Shown here: positions 18,631 through 26,637 of the stretch, in pieces | Layout of the letters: each line of letters begins with the position of its first letter | How positions within the stretch are numbered: position 1 is the stretch's first letter | Assembly: GCF_009765995.1 (NCBI RefSeq) | Contig: NZ_LMUI01000027.1 | Span: 1 to 45,008, forward strand | Direction: 5' to 3' | Origin: Methylocapsa sp. S129 | Lineage (GTDB): Bacteria > Pseudomonadota > Alphaproteobacteria > Rhizobiales > Beijerinckiaceae | Length of the DNA: 45,008 nucleotides | Notes under the pieces: model-generated | What the model was told of the DNA's origin: nothing | The model's database searches: none | The model's input: only the letters and a program-made list of their open reading frames with translations | Made by a program: the position numbers and the translations under genes

Positions 18631-19644
18631 ATGCTCGCGTATTTCTTTCGCCGCATCCTTCTGACGATCCCGACCTTCGTCGCGCTGATGTTCGCGACCT
18701 TCGTCGCGATCCGTCTGGTGCCTGGCGATCCCGTCGAGGTGCGGGTCGGCGAGCACGGCATGTCGCCTGAGCGTTTGGCTATGTTCCGGCATGAGCTAGG
18801 GCTCGACCTGCCGGTCTGGAAACAGTTCCTCTCCTATGTCTGGCAATTGCTGCATGGCGATTTTGGAACTTCGCTCTCCACCCAACAGAAGGTGTTGACG
18901 GAATTTCTCACGCTGTTTCCCGCCACGCTCGAATTGTCGTTCTTCGCCCTGATGTTCGCCTTGTTGATTGGCCTGCCGACCGGCGTGATCGCCGCGGTGA
19001 GGCGCGGCAGCTATTTCGATCAGGCGCTGATGAGTCTGGCGACGATCGGCTATTCCATGCCGATCTTCTGGTGGGGTCTGCTGCTCATCATGTTTGTAGC
19101 CGTCAATCTCGGCCTGACGCCGGTCTCCGGCCGCATCGATCTCATCCAATATTACTTCGAACCGGTGACCGGTTTCATGACGATCGACGCGCTCTTGTCC
19201 GATCAGCCCGGCGCGTTTCTTGACGCGCTTCATCATCTCGTTCTGCCGGCGGTCGTGCTCGGCACCGTGCCGCTGGCGGTGATCGCGCGCATGACGCGTT
19301 CGTCGATGCTCGAAGTGCTGAGCGAAGATTATGTGCGCACCGCGCGCGCGAAGGGCCTGTCGCCGCTGCGCGTCATCGGCCTGCATGCTTTGCGCAACGC
19401 GCTTCTGCCTGTGGTTACGGTGATTGGACTGCAGACATCCGCTTTGCTTGCCGGCGCCGTTTTGACCGAGACGATTTTTTCATGGCCAGGCGTCGGCAAG
19501 TGGCTCATCGATTCGATCAGTCGACGCGACTATCCCGCCCTGCAAGGCGGGGTGATGCTGGTGTCCACTGTGGTGATCCTCGTCAATGTGATGGTTGATC
19601 TGCTTTACGGCGCCATCAATCCAAGGATTCTTCATGGGCGCTGA
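18631..19644 (+). CDS. dppB: peptide ABC transporter permease (DppB-like)
   Basis: A 337-residue inner-membrane permease. It opens with the family signature MLAYFFRRILLTIPTFVAL, followed by a periplasmic loop and five further hydrophobic segments. The cytoplasmic EAA-type loop, SEDYVRTARAKGLSPLRVIGLHALRNALLP (around residues 230-260, read as overlapping motifs), contacts the ATPases. It forms the membrane channel with the DppC-like partner, whose start overlaps the end of this gene by 11 bases. Confidence 0.94.
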   Translation: MLAYFFRRILLTIPTFVALMFATFVAIRLVPGDPVEVRVGEHGMSPERLAMFRHELGLDLPVWKQFLSYVWQLLHGDFGTSLSTQQKVLTEFLTLFPATLELSFFALMFALLIGLPTGVIAAVRRGSYFDQALMSLATIGYSMPIFWWGLLLIMFVAVNLGLTPVSGRIDLIQYYFEPVTGFMTIDALLSDQPGAFLDALHHLVLPAVVLGTVPLAVIARMTRSSMLEVLSEDYVRTARAKGLSPLRVIGLHALRNALLPVVTVIGLQTSALLAGAVLTETIFSWPGVGKWLIDSISRRDYPALQGGVMLVSTVVILVNVMVDLLYGAINPRILHGR

Positions 19645-20560
19645 CCTCACGACAGTCGCACTGGCGCCAGACGACGCAGCCGCCATCATCCTTTCCCCGC
19701 CTTCGCCATCCCTGGCGTTCTGGGCGGCGTTTCGTGAGAACAAAGGCGCGGTGTTCGGCCTTTGGCTTCTCGCGCTTGTGGTCGCGATGGCGCTATTGGC
19801 GGGCTTCATCGCCCCGCATTCCCCGATCGAGCAGTTTCGGGACGCCGTCAAGGCCCCTCCCGTTTGGGAGGCGGGCGGGTCCTGGCGCTATATTCTAGGC
19901 ACTGACGGCGCGGGCCGCGACATGCTTTCGCGCATCATCTATGGCGCGCGCGTCTCGCTGTTCATCGGTCTTTCAGTGATGAGCGTCTCCTTCGTGATTG
20001 GCGGCGCGCTCGGCTTGATCAGCGCCATGTCGGGCGCGGTGGCGGACGTCGCGATCACGCGCGTGATGGACCTCATCATGGCGGTACCGAGCCTCGTTCT
20101 CGCCATTCTTGTCGTCGCCATTCTGGGCCCGAGTCTTACCAATACGATCGTCGCGGTGACGATCGCCTATCTTCCCCGCTACGTCCGCCTGATGCGCGCC
20201 TCCGCGCTCGGCGAGCTGAACAAGGATTATGTGACGGCGGCGCGGGTCGTCGGCGTCGGATGGCTTAGGCTGATGATGATCACCATCCTGCCCAATTGCC
20301 TGGCGCCGCTGATCGTCCAAGCCGCGCTCGGCGTCTCCGACGCGATCCTTGAGGCGGCCGCGCTCGGCTTCCTCGGCCTTGGCGCGCAGCCCCCGACCCC
20401 CGAATGGGGCTCGATGCTCGCCGATTCCAGGGAATTCATTCGCTCAAACCCCTGGATCGTCACTTTTCCGGGCCTCGCCATTCTCATCACCGTCGTCGCG
20501 ATCAATCTCACCGGCGACGGATTGCGCGACGCGCTCGATCCGAAGATGCGGCGGAGTTGA
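19634..20560 (+). CDS. dppC: peptide ABC transporter permease (DppC-like)
   Basis: A 308-residue permease with an N-terminal cytoplasmic extension, a first membrane helix (about residues 40-60), the conserved [22 protein letters not shown] stretch (which I cite as two motifs, [14 protein letters not shown] and YGARVSL), and the EAA loop [14 protein letters not shown]. The ATG at 19634 is preferred over an earlier in-frame codon because it gives the usual length and lies 11 bases inside the end of dppB. Confidence 0.93.
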   Translation: MGADLTTVALAPDDAAAIILSPPSPSLAFWAAFRENKGAVFGLWLLALVVAMALLAGFIAPHSPIEQFRDAVKAPPVWEAGGSWRYILGTDGAGRDMLSRIIYGARVSLFIGLSVMSVSFVIGGALGLISAMSGAVADVAITRVMDLIMAVPSLVLAILVVAILGPSLTNTIVAVTIAYLPRYVRLMRASALGELNKDYVTAARVVGVGWLRLMMITILPNCLAPLIVQAALGVSDAILEAAALGFLGLGAQPPTPEWGSMLADSREFIRSNPWIVTFPGLAILITVVAINLTGDGLRDALDPKMRRS

Positions 20561-20565
20561 CCGCC

Positions 20566-21567
20566 ATGCCTCTTCTCGAAATCCGCAATCTTTCGGTGTC
20601 TTTCGCCACGCGTTCCGGGGCATTCCGGGCTGTCGACGGCGTCGATCTGACGATCGAACCCAACGAAGTGCTGGCCATCGTCGGCGAATCGGGGTCCGGC
20701 AAATCCGTCGCCATGCTGGCGGTTATGGGCTTGTTGCCGTTCACCGCGAGCGTGAGCGCTGATCGCATGGCCTTCGACAGCCATGATCTGCTCACCATGA
20801 GCGCGGCCGCGCGAAGACAGATAGCCGGCAAAGATATCGCGATGATCTTTCAAGAGCCGATGTCTTCGCTCAACCCCTGTTTCACCGTGGGCTTTCAGAT
20901 CGGCGAAGCGCTGAAGACGCATCTTGGCATGGCGCGCGCTGCACGCAAGAAACGTGTCGTCGAACTGCTGGAGGAAGTCGGCATTCCCGATCCGGCCAGG
21001 CGCGCCGCCGCCTTCCCGCACCAATTGTCGGGCGGCATGAGCCAGCGCGTCATGATCGCGATGGCGCTGGCGTGCCGGCCCAAATTGCTGATCGCAGATG
21101 AGCCGACCACCGCGCTCGATGTGACAATCCAGGCGCAGATCCTGGACTTGCTGGTGAGCCTGCGCCGCCAGAACGGCATGGGCCTAGTGCTCATCACCCA
21201 TGACATGGGCGTTGTCGCCGAGACCGCGGACCGCGTCATCGTGCAATATGCGGGACAGCCGGTCGAGACGAACGCCACGGGCCCGTTGTTCGCCGACCCT
21301 CATCATCCCTACACCGCCGCTTTGCTCGCCGCGCTGCCGGAGCGCGCGACGGAGCGGCGCCTGCCCGCCATTCCCGGCATGGTGCCGGGCCAGAACAACA
21401 GGCCGTCCGGCTGTCTATTTTCGCCGCGCTGCGCCTTCGTGTTCGACGCGTGCCGGCGCACGGCGCCGGCGCGGGCCTCCGCAGCGCTCGGTCGCGCGCT
21501 ATGTCATACGCCGTTGGCGCATGGAATTCCTGTCGCCGCCTCGTCATTAGAGGCGGCACGCGTATGA
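20566..21567 (+). CDS. dppD: peptide ABC transporter ATP-binding protein (DppD-like)
   Basis: A 333-residue ATPase. Walker A is GESGSGKS (residues 40-47), the signature is LSGGMSQRV, and Walker B is [12 protein letters not shown]. The C-terminal oligopeptide-transporter extension contains the expected [11 protein letters not shown] cluster of cysteines. It starts five bases after the dppC stop and its own stop overlaps the next start (ATGA at 21564-21567). It pairs with DppF to power uptake. Confidence 0.94.
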   Translation: MPLLEIRNLSVSFATRSGAFRAVDGVDLTIEPNEVLAIVGESGSGKSVAMLAVMGLLPFTASVSADRMAFDSHDLLTMSAAARRQIAGKDIAMIFQEPMSSLNPCFTVGFQIGEALKTHLGMARAARKKRVVELLEEVGIPDPARRAAAFPHQLSGGMSQRVMIAMALACRPKLLIADEPTTALDVTIQAQILDLLVSLRRQNGMGLVLITHDMGVVAETADRVIVQYAGQPVETNATGPLFADPHHPYTAALLAALPERATERRLPAIPGMVPGQNNRPSGCLFSPRCAFVFDACRRTAPARASAALGRALCHTPLAHGIPVAASSLEAARV

Positions 21568-22526
21568 TCCCTCTTCTCGAAGCGCGCGGATTGGCCCGCG
21601 ATTACACCATGGCGCGCGGGTTATTCGCCGCGCCAGCAACGGTGAAAGCGCTCGCCGACATATCGTTCACCTTGCGGGCCGGCCGCACGCTGGCGGTGGT
21701 GGGCGAATCGGGATGCGGCAAGTCGACGCTCGCCCGCCTTCTGACATCAATCGAGAAGCCGACCGGCGGCGCCTTGATGATCGAGGGCAAAGACATTGCC
21801 GATGCCGACGAGGCGACCCGCCGGCGCCGGCGCCGCGAAATTCAGATCGTCTTCCAAAACCCCTATGGCTCGCTCAATCCGCGCCAGAAGGTCGGCAAGG
21901 CGCTTGAAGAGCCGCTGCTGGTCAATACGGACATGAAGGCGCCCGAACGCGAGGCCGCCGCGCGCGATATGATGGCCAAGGTCGGCCTAAGGCCCGAATA
22001 TTATGACCGCTACCCCCATATGTTTTCAGGCGGCCAGCGCCAGCGCATCGCGATCGCCAGGGCCCTAATGTTGCGCCCGAAAATTTTGGTCCTAGACGAA
22101 CCAGTGTCGGCGCTGGATGTCTCCATCCGCGCACAAGTCCTCAATCTTCTCGCCCGATTGCAGGAGGAATTCGCTCTGGCTTATGTCTTCATTTCGCATG
22201 ATCTTTCCGTCGTGCGGCACATCGCGGATGAGGTCATGGTCATCTATCTCGGACATGTCGTCGAAATGGGCGCGCGAGAGGCCATCTTCTCGGCCCCGCA
22301 ACATCCTTATACCCGCGCGCTGCTGTCCGCGACGCCGATCGCGGACCCCGGCGCCAAACGGGAGCGGATCATCCTGAAGGGCGAATTGCCTTCGCCCTTC
22401 GATCCGCCGGCCGGCTGCCCCTTCAATCCCCGCTGTCCGCTCGTTTTCGATCGCTGCCGCACAGAGCGCCCGCCGGTGGAACTGAAACAAGACCGTCAGG
22501 TCGCGTGCTGGGCGGTGGCCTCGTGA
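21564..22526 (+). CDS. dppF: peptide ABC transporter ATP-binding protein (DppF-like)
   Basis: A 320-residue second ATPase of the importer. Walker A is GESGCGKS (residues 47-54), the signature FSGGQRQRIAIARAL and Walker B ILVLDEPVSALD are intact, and the C-terminal GCPFNPRCPLVFDRC extension is present. The start overlaps the dppD stop by four bases. Its own stop (TGA at 22524-22526) overlaps the GTG start of the GMC oxidoreductase, extending the coupled string to that gene. Confidence 0.94.
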   Translation: MIPLLEARGLARDYTMARGLFAAPATVKALADISFTLRAGRTLAVVGESGCGKSTLARLLTSIEKPTGGALMIEGKDIADADEATRRRRRREIQIVFQNPYGSLNPRQKVGKALEEPLLVNTDMKAPEREAAARDMMAKVGLRPEYYDRYPHMFSGGQRQRIAIARALMLRPKILVLDEPVSALDVSIRAQVLNLLARLQEEFALAYVFISHDLSVVRHIADEVMVIYLGHVVEMGAREAIFSAPQHPYTRALLSATPIADPGAKRERIILKGELPSPFDPPAGCPFNPRCPLVFDRCRTERPPVELKQDRQVACWAVAS

Positions 22527-24136
22527 GCGAGCCCCGGTGTTTCGATTACATTATCGTCGGCGCGGGTTCGGCGGGATGTCTTCTCGCTAACCGGCTTTCC
22601 GCCGATCCGCGCAATAAGGTGCTGCTGATCGAGGCGGGCGGCAGGGATAATTGGATCTGGCTGCATATTCCCGTCGGCTATCTCTATGCGATTGGCAATC
22701 CACGCGCCGACTGGATGTTCAAGACCGAAAACGAGAGCGGCCTCAACGACCGTGCGATCGGCTATCCCCGCGGGCGTGTCATTGGCGGCAGTTCGGCGAT
22801 CAACGGCATGATCTATATGCGCGGACAAGCGGCCGATTATGACGGCTGGCGCCAGCTTGGGCTCGAAGGCTGGGCCTGGGACGACGTGCTGCCATATTTC
22901 AAGAAACACGAGGATCACCACGGCGGCGCCAATGCGCTGCATGGGGCGGGCGGCGAATGGCGGGTCGAGCGTCCGCGCATTTCCTGGCCCATTCTCGACG
23001 CCGTTCGCGAGGCGGCGGCCGAGGTCGGCATCCCCAAGGTCGCTGATTTCAATAATGGCGATAATGAGGGGTCGGATTATTTCGAGGTCAACCAGAAGCG
23101 CGGCATGCGCTGGAGCGCGGCGCGTGGGTTCCTTAAGCCCATACTTTCGCGGAAAAATCTTGAACTTGTCACCGGTGCTCATGTCGAGCGCCTTGTCGTC
23201 GAGGACGGGCGCGCCGTTGCTTTGCGCTATATCAGCGGCGGAGCGAGCGTCGAGGCGCGGGCGGATGGCGAAATCATCCTCTCGGCAGGCGCGATCGGCA
23301 CGCCGCAATTGCTCGAACTGTCGGGGGTTGGCCATCCTGAGGTTCTGGGGGCAATCGGCCAGCCGGTGGTCGCAGAATTACCAGGCGTGGGCGAAAACCT
23401 GCAGGATCATCTACAATTGCGCACGATCTTCAAAGTGAGCAAGGCGCGCACGTTGAACGTGGATTTCCAATCCTATGCGAAACGCGCCTGGATGGGCGCC
23501 CAATATGCGCTGGCGCGGCGCGGACCGATGACCATGGCCCCCTCGCAGCTCGGCTTGTTCGCGAAATCCTCGCCCGATTATGCGACCGCCAATCTGGAGT
23601 TTCACGTGCAACCCCTCTCGCTCGAACGTTTCGGCGAGGCCTTGCATGTTTTCCCGGCGATCACTCTGAGCGCTTCAAATCTGCGTCCGGCGAGCCGGGG
23701 CAGCGTTCATGCCCAAAGCGCCGATCCGCTCCAGGCGCCGGCGATCCGGCCCAATTATCTCTCCAAAGAGGAGGATCGGCGCGTCGCGGCTGATTCGATC
23801 CGTCTTGCCCGGCGGATTTGCGCCGCCCCGGCGCTTGCGCCTTACGCGCCCGATGAATTTCGACCCGGAATCGCCGCCCAAAGCGAGGAGGAGCTCTCCA
23901 GAGCGGCGGGCGATATCGGCACCACCATTTTCCATCCCGTCGGCACCGCGAAAATGGGTGCGGCCGACGATAAAAGCGCCGTCGTTGACGCGCGCCTGCG
24001 CGTGCGTGGCCTGCGAAACCTGCGCATCGCCGATGCTTCCGTGATGCCGCGCATCACCTCGGGCAACACCAATTCGCCAACCTTGATGATCGCCGAGAAA
24101 GCGGCGGCGATGATTTTGGCCGACGCGAAGGCTTAA
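22523..24136 (+). CDS. GMC family FAD-dependent oxidoreductase (choline/alcohol dehydrogenase type)
   Basis: A 537-residue flavoenzyme. The FAD-binding GAGSAG is at residues 13-18, followed by LLIEAGG; the first GMC signature is GRVIGGSSAINGMIYMRG and the second GAIGTPQLLELSGVG. The catalytic His is in HPVGTAKMG and its Asn partner in GNTNSPT near the C-terminus. There is no signal peptide, so it should act in the cytoplasm. The GTG at 22523 overlaps the dppF stop (GTGA); another in-frame GTG at 22505 is less likely. Family members oxidise primary alcohols such as choline, aliphatic alcohols or polyethylene glycols. Coupling to a peptide-type importer suggests that it acts on something taken up by that importer. 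Confidence 0.93.
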   Translation: MSEPRCFDYIIVGAGSAGCLLANRLSADPRNKVLLIEAGGRDNWIWLHIPVGYLYAIGNPRADWMFKTENESGLNDRAIGYPRGRVIGGSSAINGMIYMRGQAADYDGWRQLGLEGWAWDDVLPYFKKHEDHHGGANALHGAGGEWRVERPRISWPILDAVREAAAEVGIPKVADFNNGDNEGSDYFEVNQKRGMRWSAARGFLKPILSRKNLELVTGAHVERLVVEDGRAVALRYISGGASVEARADGEIILSAGAIGTPQLLELSGVGHPEVLGAIGQPVVAELPGVGENLQDHLQLRTIFKVSKARTLNVDFQSYAKRAWMGAQYALARRGPMTMAPSQLGLFAKSSPDYATANLEFHVQPLSLERFGEALHVFPAITLSASNLRPASRGSVHAQSADPLQAPAIRPNYLSKEEDRRVAADSIRLARRICAAPALAPYAPDEFRPGIAAQSEEELSRAAGDIGTTIFHPVGTAKMGAADDKSAVVDARLRVRGLRNLRIADASVMPRITSGNTNSPTLMIAEKAAAMILADAKA

Positions 24137-24187
24137 ACGCGATGATGAATGGAATGAGCCAATCGTAAGTAAAATGGGAAGGCGAGC

Positions 24188-24664
24188 ATGACGATCTTCG
24201 AACCGTCGCAAGCGCCCATTGACGGCCGCCAGTCCGAAACGGCGCTGATGATCGCGCGCGGCGTGCGGCGCATGCTTCGGGCGCGGGGTTTTTCGACGGT
24301 GACGGAATTGCCCCTGCTCGACGGACGCCGCGCCGATGTGGTCGCGTTGCATGGCGATGGCTCGTTGCTGATCGTCGAAATCAAATCCTCGATCGCCGAT
24401 TTTCGCGCTGATCGCAAATGGCGCGACTATGCCGCCCATTGCGACCGCCTGTATTTCGCCATATCCGCTGAGATGCCAGCCGAAATCATGCCTATCGACG
24501 CCGGTCTCATTATCGCCGACCCCTATGGCGCCGAGATCCTTCGTGATCCCGAACCGCAGCGCATCGCGCCGGCGACCAGACGCGCCGTTTTGCTACGTTT
24601 CGCCCAAGCGGCCGCGGATCGGCTGCATAGATTAGCCGATCCGAATGGGATGGGGAACTCCTGA
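24188..24664 (+). CDS. mmcB: MmcB family DNA repair protein
   Basis: A 158-residue protein of the MmcB family, restricted largely to alphaproteobacteria and linked to the DNA-damage response in Caulobacter. It shows a PD-(D/E)XK nuclease-like core: D50 in GRRADVVAL and E64-x-K66 in LIVEIKSS, followed by DFRADRKWRDY. A mild nuclease or DNA-binding role is therefore plausible but not established. I find no alphaproteobacterial LexA box (GTTC-N7-GTTC) in the 51-base gap upstream. The ATG at 24188 has GGAAGGCG before it. Confidence 0.88.
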   Translation: MTIFEPSQAPIDGRQSETALMIARGVRRMLRARGFSTVTELPLLDGRRADVVALHGDGSLLIVEIKSSIADFRADRKWRDYAAHCDRLYFAISAEMPAEIMPIDAGLIIADPYGAEILRDPEPQRIAPATRRAVLLRFAQAAADRLHRLADPNGMGNS

Positions 24665-24820
24665 AGACACACGAAAGTTATAATTATGATTAAATTACAG
24701 AATATGTTAGAATTACGCCGACGCGCTACTTGGTCTGTTCTTGGAATCACGAATATAACGCATTCTATTAGCGAGCGGTTGCTTCTAAGTGGCGACGGAC
24801 TCCGACGGGATTGCGCCAGC
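24665..24820. other. AT-rich intergenic stretch, no gene seen
   Basis: The first part of the 407-base gap between mmcB and rsmG is clearly AT-rich against its GC-rich surroundings (for example TTATAATTATGATTAAATT near 24678). It has no convincing reading frame; a frame starting at 24686 runs into the repeat downstream and is not protein-like. No DnaA box (TTATNCACA) and no full CtrA box is visible. It could hold a promoter, an unwinding element or a remnant of transferred DNA. Confidence 0.5.
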
Positions 24821-24938
24821 CCTCATCCGGCCGGCTCCACCGACCACCTTCTCCCGCTGCGCGAGAGAAGGAAATACGCGCCCCTTCTCTCGCGAAGCGG
24901 GAGAAGGTGGCCTTCGCCTCAGCGAAGGTCGGATGAGG
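24821..24938. repeat. long imperfect inverted repeat (dispersed-repeat type)
   Basis: Inner arms 24844-24871 and 24883-24910 match at 27 of 28 positions as reverse complements, around an 11-base loop; outer arms CCTCATCCG (24821-24829) and CGGATGAGG (24930-24938) close the element. This composition (CTTCTCCCGC and CCTCATCC runs) is familiar from dispersed intergenic repeats in rhizobial genomes. It contains no gene and could fold into a long RNA hairpin upstream of rsmG. Confidence 0.85.
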
Positions 24939-25071
24939 GGCGGCGCGCAGCTTTCGAGAGATTCTCGCCGTTTGATCAACGCGCCGCACCATCCCATCAA
25001 GCAGTCCTGCAATTGCTTCCTTGTCCGACCGCGGCGACGTCGCGATTTCTCGTTAGCTTCAAGAGGCTTTC

Positions 25072-25749
25072 GTGCCTCCACACGGAATCAATGTGGTGAA
25101 GCAGGAGTCGGACCGGGCAGCCGCACTCAAGCTCGTCCCTGTTTCACGTGAAACAGGCGACCGCCTCGCCATTTTCGTCGATCTCCTTGCCAGATGGCGA
25201 AAAGTCACCAATTTGATCTCCGAAGCGACTTTTGCCGAAGTCTGGCTGCGTCATATCGCCGACAGCGCCCAACTCCTCGCTCTCGCGCCGCAGGCCAAAC
25301 GTTGGGTCGATCTGGGTTCCGGCGCTGGCTTTCCCGGCATGGTCCTCGCGATCCAGCTCGCAGACACACCGGGCGCGCAGGTTCATCTCATCGAAAGCGA
25401 TCAGCGCAAATGCGCCTTCCTGCGCGAAGTCGCGCGCGCGACCGGCGCGACCGCGCAAATCCACGCCGCTCGAATCGAATCCATCGCTCCCGAAGCGCTG
25501 ATGCCTGTGGACGCCGTGACGGCGCGCGCCTTCGCGCCCTTGCCCATTCTGCTCGACTTCGCCAAGGTCTGGCTGGCGGGAGGAGCCGTCGGGGTCTTTC
25601 CGCGCGGGAAAACGACCGAGGCGCAGCTCCGCGACGCCCCCAATTCGACGGGTTTCCGCTTCGAGACCGTCTCCAGCAGAATCGACGCGCGCGCCGCCAT
25701 TTTGATTGTGCGCGGCGCCGAATCGGCGCAGCACTTCAACCGGCAGTAA
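25072..25749 (+). CDS. rsmG: 16S rRNA (guanine-N7) methyltransferase RsmG (GidB)
   Basis: A 225-residue SAM-dependent methyltransferase that modifies G527 of 16S rRNA. The SAM-binding motif is VDLGSGAGFPG (residues 79-89), preceded by the family block WRKVTNLIS and followed by LIESDQRKCAFLREV. The start is a GTG at 25072 with AAGAGG five bases upstream; no ATG is available in a suitable place. Codons 23-29 (P-V-S-R-E-T-G) encode the parS palindrome. It is first of the rsmG-parA-parB string. Confidence 0.95.
   Translation: MPPHGINVVKQESDRAAALKLVPVSRETGDRLAIFVDLLARWRKVTNLISEATFAEVWLRHIADSAQLLALAPQAKRWVDLGSGAGFPGMVLAIQLADTPGAQVHLIESDQRKCAFLREVARATGATAQIHAARIESIAPEALMPVDAVTARAFAPLPILLDFAKVWLAGGAVGVFPRGKTTEAQLRDAPNSTGFRFETVSSRIDARAAILIVRGAESAQHFNRQ
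25138..25157. promoter_or_regulatory. parS: parS centromere site inside rsmG
   Basis: The 16-base consensus TGTTTCACGTGAAACA occurs exactly at 25140-25155 and extends to a perfect 20-base palindrome (25138-25157). This is the nucleation site for ParB, which is encoded 1.5 kb downstream. The site is embedded in the coding sequence for PVSRETG of RsmG, a position seen in many bacteria. No second perfect copy occurs in the window. Confidence 0.95.
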
Positions 25750-25780
25750 TTTCGCCGCGGCCGGCATTGCGGAGGATTTT

Positions 25781-26602
25781 TTGGAAAACCGACCCAATCC
25801 GCGCGTTCTTGTCATGGCCAACCAGAAGGGCGGGGTCGGCAAAACCACGACAGCGATTAATCTGGGCACCGCCCTTGCCGCTATCGGCGAACAGGTGCTG
25901 CTGATCGACCTCGATCCGCAAGGCAACGCATCGACCGGCCTCGGCATCGATCGCAAAGCGCGCTCGACATCCTCAAGCTATGACGCTCTGGTGGGCGAGC
26001 GGACGCTGGCCCAGGTGATCATGCCGACCGCCGTTCCGCGCCTGTTCATTGCGCCTTCGACGATGGATCTGCTCGGCGTCGAACTCGAAATATCGGGCCA
26101 TTCCGACCGTTCGTTCAAATTGAAACAGGCGTTGCGAAAGCTCTTTGACGAAGAGGCGGTAGCCGGGCAAGCGCCGATCACCTATGTGCTGATCGATTGC
26201 CCCCCGTCGCTCAATCTCCTGACGCTCAACGGTCTAGCCGCCGCCGACGCCGTGGTCGTACCGCTGCAATGCGAATTCTTCGCGCTGGAAGGGTTGTCCC
26301 AGCTTCTAACCACCGTCGACCAAGTCAGGCGATCGCTCAACCCGTCGCTTGCGATCCACGGCATCGTGCTGACCATGTTCGATCCGCGCAATAATCTCGC
26401 CACCCAGGTCGTCGCGGATGTGCGCGCCTTCATGGGCGAAAAGGTCTATGACACGATCATTCCGCGCAACGTGCGCGTCTCTGAGGCGCCTTCCTACGGT
26501 AAACCCGTGCTCCTCTACGACCTCAAATGCACCGGCAGCCAAGCCTATCTGAAGCTCGCGTCGGAAGTCATCAAGCGTGAAGCACGTTGGCGCGCCGCGT
26601 GA
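25781..26602 (+). CDS. parA: chromosome partitioning ATPase ParA
   Basis: A 273-residue Walker-type ATPase that positions the replicated origin region by interacting with ParB-parS complexes. The deviant Walker A KGGVGKT is at residues 16-22, with DLDPQGNASTGLG and VLIDCPPSLNLLTLNGL as family blocks. No ATG lies before the Walker motif except one too close to it; the TTG at 25781 has an excellent GGAGG (25771-25775) and is the best start. It begins 31 bases after rsmG. Confidence 0.95.
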   Translation: MENRPNPRVLVMANQKGGVGKTTTAINLGTALAAIGEQVLLIDLDPQGNASTGLGIDRKARSTSSSYDALVGERTLAQVIMPTAVPRLFIAPSTMDLLGVELEISGHSDRSFKLKQALRKLFDEEAVAGQAPITYVLIDCPPSLNLLTLNGLAAADAVVVPLQCEFFALEGLSQLLTTVDQVRRSLNPSLAIHGIVLTMFDPRNNLATQVVADVRAFMGEKVYDTIIPRNVRVSEAPSYGKPVLLYDLKCTGSQAYLKLASEVIKREARWRAA

Positions 26603-26637
26603 CCAATCCGCGCCGACATATGGAAATGGAGATCCCT

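Noticed and set aside
17245-18792. Long minus-strand open frame opposite dppA
   Set aside because: Antisense shadow; arginine/histidine-rich product without domain features, while the plus strand encodes a full binding protein.
23598-23613. Degenerate parS-like sequence in the GMC gene (13 of 16 matches)
   Set aside because: Three mismatches, one of them in the core palindrome; likely chance from the FHVQP codons. A ParB ChIP peak here would change this.
24137-24187. Searched for an SOS (LexA) box before mmcB
   Set aside because: No GTTC-N7-GTTC or its complement is present in the gap.
24665-25071. Possible chromosome replication origin next to rsmG-parAB
   Set aside because: AT-rich DNA is present, but no DnaA boxes were seen by eye, so an origin cannot be supported.
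24686-25099. Open frame of 137 codons between mmcB and rsmG
   Set aside because: It runs through the inverted repeat and overlaps the rsmG start; no ribosome site or protein-like composition.
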